DNA from: UBA5209 sp034002865
GTDB taxonomy: Bacteria; Patescibacteriota; Dojkabacteria; SC72
DNA length: 64,000 nt
NCBI GenBank assembly: GCA_034002865.1
Contig: JAVEZR010000001.1
Span: 1-64,000, forward strand
Reading direction: 5' to 3'
Shown here: positions 61,797 to 64,000 of the stretch, piece by piece
Numbering within the stretch: the stretch's first letter is position 1
How the letters are laid out: the number at the start of each line of letters is the position of its first letter
Made by a program: the position numbers and the translations under genes
Notes under the pieces: generated by a model
What the model was told of the DNA's origin: nothing
Databases searched by the model: none
Seen by the model: the letters and a program-made list of their open reading frames with translations, nothing else

Positions 61797-63605
61797 ATGA
61801 AACCCATTATACAAGATAAAGTAAAAACTCTCTGGAAAGTAGTAATCTTTTTCTATGGAAGATACCCTAAAGAGGTAGTACTAAGAGATCTCATATTCAT
61901 AGCAGTAATAGTAGCAGAAATGAGTGGTATAACAATCGCTGGTAAATTCTTAGATGCTACACTCTCCATAATTAGAGAATCTACTGGAGAGTTTAACATC
62001 CATCAATATCTTGCTACAGACTCCTTCTACTTTCTTACCCTCTCCCTTCTTCTTTTAATAATCGTCATCATTGGTAGAAATATTCGTGCATATATAGCTG
62101 CTAATATAGCGGACAAGGTATGGAAAGATACTAGTTTAGAGGTACTTGGTAAGATCTCTAACAGTAATTTGCAAGATATAGAGAAGCCTAAGATACAAAA
62201 CTTAATAGACTTTATACCAAACTACTCGATAAACAACCTCCTAATGTCATATGAAGCATTCTCTGGAATTGTATATCAGGTAGCAAGAGGAGTTACAGCA
62301 TTCTTAATTCTTTCCTCTCATCTTGGTTGGAGTGTTCTTTTCCTAGTACTTTTTGTTTTACCAGAGATTTTACTTTCCCATTTCAATAGAAAGAGGATGC
62401 AACTTTACGATGATAATCAAATGAGTAGGCTTAAACTAACAAGCTATATATATTTTACATTAGGTATGGATATTCGTAACTTTATGGAGTTAAGAGTAGA
62501 TAATACATATGATTTCTTAAGGAAACGATATAAGAAGGAAAGAGAAGAGTACCTTGGCGGACTGTTTGAAAGAAGAAAGCATTTTACGATAGATGCTACC
62601 TTGGGTGGTGTATCCGGACAGCTTTTTAAGTATGTATACATAGTATATCTTGTAGCTCATGTAGTTATTAATAAGATTACAATTGGTACATTTAGTGCAC
62701 TCTTTAACTATGTTGATGTTGTATATACAAGTGCTCTTACTGCTTTAAATACACTCTCTTTACTTGATACAAATCTTTCATATGCTTCTAAATATTTTGA
62801 GTTTGTACATTACCAAGGCTTTGGAGATGAGAACCATGGATTTGCGAAATTAGGAAGAAAAACTCCCTCTTTAGCTTTCCATAATTTAGACTTCTCATAC
62901 CCTGATGAACCAGAGAAGAAGGTACTAGAGAATATTAACCTAGAGATTAATCCCGGAGAGAAGGTTGCATTCTTTGGTGGAGATGGTTCTGGTAAAAGTA
63001 GCTTGATAAAGGTGTTAACAGGTTTGTACGAAGTTACCTCTGGTGATTACCAAATAGGGCAGTATTCAGTAAGGGAGTTAGCAAGAGGTGAATTAAAAAG
63101 AAAGGTCTCTGTGACATTCCAGAACTATGTTAACTACAACTTTAGTATTAGAGAGAACATTACATTAACAAGTCAAAGAAAGAATATAGATATGGAACTG
63201 TATAGGAAGATTGTTAAGGTATGTGAAATAGCTGACTTTATGAAAAAAGAAAAGATTACAGACAATCTAATACTTGGTAAATATCTAGATGGTAAGGAGC
63301 TCTCCCCTGGATATTGGCAAAGATTAGCTATCGCAAGAATGTTGTACAGAAACAGAGAGATCTTTGTAATGGATGAGCCTTTTACATTCATAGATGCTCC
63401 ATCTAGAGAGCATATATTAAAGGGGATAATAGATCTTCTTGGACCTAAAAAGACCTTAATACTGATTACAAGAGATACAGATCTTTTAGATAAGTTTGAT
63501 AGGATATATGTATTTGATAATGGTCATATTGTCGAAGCAGGGGATTGGAAGGAGTTAATAAAAAAGAAGGGGAAATTCTACAAAGAGGTTAAGTACAATC
63601 AGTAA
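61797..63605 (+). CDS. ABC exporter (fused membrane and ATPase domains) with variant motifs
   Basis: An N-terminal six-helix membrane domain (about 25-330) is followed by an ATPase domain (about 358-602). Walker A is GGDGSGKSS (394-402), the Q-loop is FQN (441-443), and Walker B is FVMDEP (523-528). The signature reads LSPGYWQ (502-508) where LSGGQ is usual, and the H-loop His is R559 (ITRD where ITHR is expected). These changes may slow or alter the ATPase cycle. A peptide or lipid exporter is likely; the substrate is unknown. TATTAT lies 8 nt before the ATG. Confidence 0.88.
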   Translation: MKPIIQDKVKTLWKVVIFFYGRYPKEVVLRDLIFIAVIVAEMSGITIAGKFLDATLSIIRESTGEFNIHQYLATDSFYFLTLSLLLLIIVIIGRNIRAYIAANIADKVWKDTSLEVLGKISNSNLQDIEKPKIQNLIDFIPNYSINNLLMSYEAFSGIVYQVARGVTAFLILSSHLGWSVLFLVLFVLPEILLSHFNRKRMQLYDDNQMSRLKLTSYIYFTLGMDIRNFMELRVDNTYDFLRKRYKKEREEYLGGLFERRKHFTIDATLGGVSGQLFKYVYIVYLVAHVVINKITIGTFSALFNYVDVVYTSALTALNTLSLLDTNLSYASKYFEFVHYQGFGDENHGFAKLGRKTPSLAFHNLDFSYPDEPEKKVLENINLEINPGEKVAFFGGDGSGKSSLIKVLTGLYEVTSGDYQIGQYSVRELARGELKRKVSVTFQNYVNYNFSIRENITLTSQRKNIDMELYRKIVKVCEIADFMKKEKITDNLILGKYLDGKELSPGYWQRLAIARMLYRNREIFVMDEPFTFIDAPSREHILKGIIDLLGPKKTLILITRDTDLLDKFDRIYVFDNGHIVEAGDWKELIKKKGKFYKEVKYNQ

Positions 63606-63686
63606 TCTTTATGCTTTTAGAGATACAATTGTGAGTTCGATATTTTTACCGTATATTATTCTTAATTAAAATCTTTCATATGAATT

Positions 63687-64000
63687 ATGAAAAAACTCTC
63701 TGTATGGTTTAAGGAATTACCCAAATGGGCAAAGATAGTATTTTTCCCTGCTCTAATCTTAGGCTCTTTAATTCTCTTTCTTTCTATTACATTAATTGTA
63801 TCTTTATATCTTGATTCTTCTTCTAGATCTCAGAGTAGTACTACACAGATAGATTTAGAGAGAAGTGATATAGGGGAAGAGCCTGAGGAAGAGGTTGAAA
63901 AAGAGTTTGTTCCTAGCTTAGTTGATTTAGAAATTGATTTACTAGGAGTACCTTTGAAGATAAATAACAAGTTTGATATCACTGATGTATATCAAGATGA
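63687..64000 (+). CDS. Membrane-anchored protein, cut by the window end
   Basis: The frame from ATG 63687 is open to the right edge (104 residues seen). A short basic head (MKKLSVWFKELPKWAK) is followed by one membrane segment (about 18-41), a Ser/Thr stretch, an acidic linker (about 60-75), and the start of a folded outer part. It lies 81 bp after the ABC exporter on the same strand and could be its partner, such as a periplasmic adaptor or a substrate. The family is not recognisable from the visible part. Confidence 0.6.
   Translation, partial: MKKLSVWFKELPKWAKIVFFPALILGSLILFLSITLIVSLYLDSSSRSQSSTTQIDLERSDIGEEPEEEVEKEFVPSLVDLEIDLLGVPLKINNKFDITDVYQD

Overview
The window looks like a piece of a small, AT-rich, fermentative or host-dependent bacterium of the Candidate Phyla Radiation (Patescibacteria). 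The reasons are the compact gene packing with tail-to-tail overlaps, the short housekeeping proteins (ValRS 758 aa, HrcA 242 aa), the DUF4012, PEGA, RodZ-like and FtsA-like surface set, and the lack of Shine-Dalgarno sequences before most genes. A Dojkabacteria/WS6- or WWE3-like lineage is a guess, because no 16S rRNA is present. The code is standard: several genes, such as dnaG, end in TGA. A 100-N gap at 29734-29833 and graph-like contig ends show that this is a draft, probably metagenomic, assembly.

Layout. 0-6 kb: a truncated gene end, tmRNA, a GH1 glycosidase, a TrmH-type methylase, a MASE3-like sensor, a pseudopilin, tRNA-Ser and small membrane proteins. 6-14 kb: the replication-origin region, with a response regulator, dnaN, an oriC-like spacer, dnaA, rpmH, rnpA, yidD, yidC and jag, then an O-antigen ligase. 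14-27 kb: Mug-type glycosylase, two tRNAs, an FtsA-like actin homologue with a large membrane partner, RNase J, valS, an odd hairpin-rich spacer, metG, pilN/pilO and rpoD. 27-40 kb, mostly minus strand: an envelope and information-processing block with an epimerase-DUF4012 fusion, PEGA protein, MraY/WecA-like transferase, ksgA, a methyltransferase, dnaG, a RodZ-like protein and ftsK. 40-48 kb: rpoB-rpoC-rpsL-rpsG. 48-64 kb: a glycosyltransferase, bL25, hrcA-grpE-dnaK, a second O-antigen-ligase-like TPR protein, a ComF-like protein, murJ, groES-groEL, a repressor-like/metallopeptidase pair, an ABC exporter and a truncated membrane protein.

How the genes fit together. The replication, transcription, translation and chaperone genes are normal core genes. 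HrcA probably controls hrcA-grpE-dnaK and groES-groEL through two CIRCE-like operators. The rest builds the cell surface: lipid-linked glycan synthesis (MraY-like transferase, GT2, two ligases, MurJ), pilus parts (PilN, PilO, pseudopilin) and morphogenesis (RodZ-like, FtsA-like, FtsK).

Most notable signals: (1) an origin unwinding module with five TAG triplets beside a DnaA-box-like site; (2) a long tmRNA tag ending in NFA; (3) a 127-bp duplicated contig end that hides a 1000-aa epimerase-DUF4012 fusion; (4) extended -10 promoters sitting 5-9 nt before start codons, which suggests widespread leaderless mRNAs; (5) a 327-bp island of hairpins and strong Shine-Dalgarno motifs at 22.5-22.8 kb; (6) an HTH/S24-like repressor beside a HExxH metallopeptidase.
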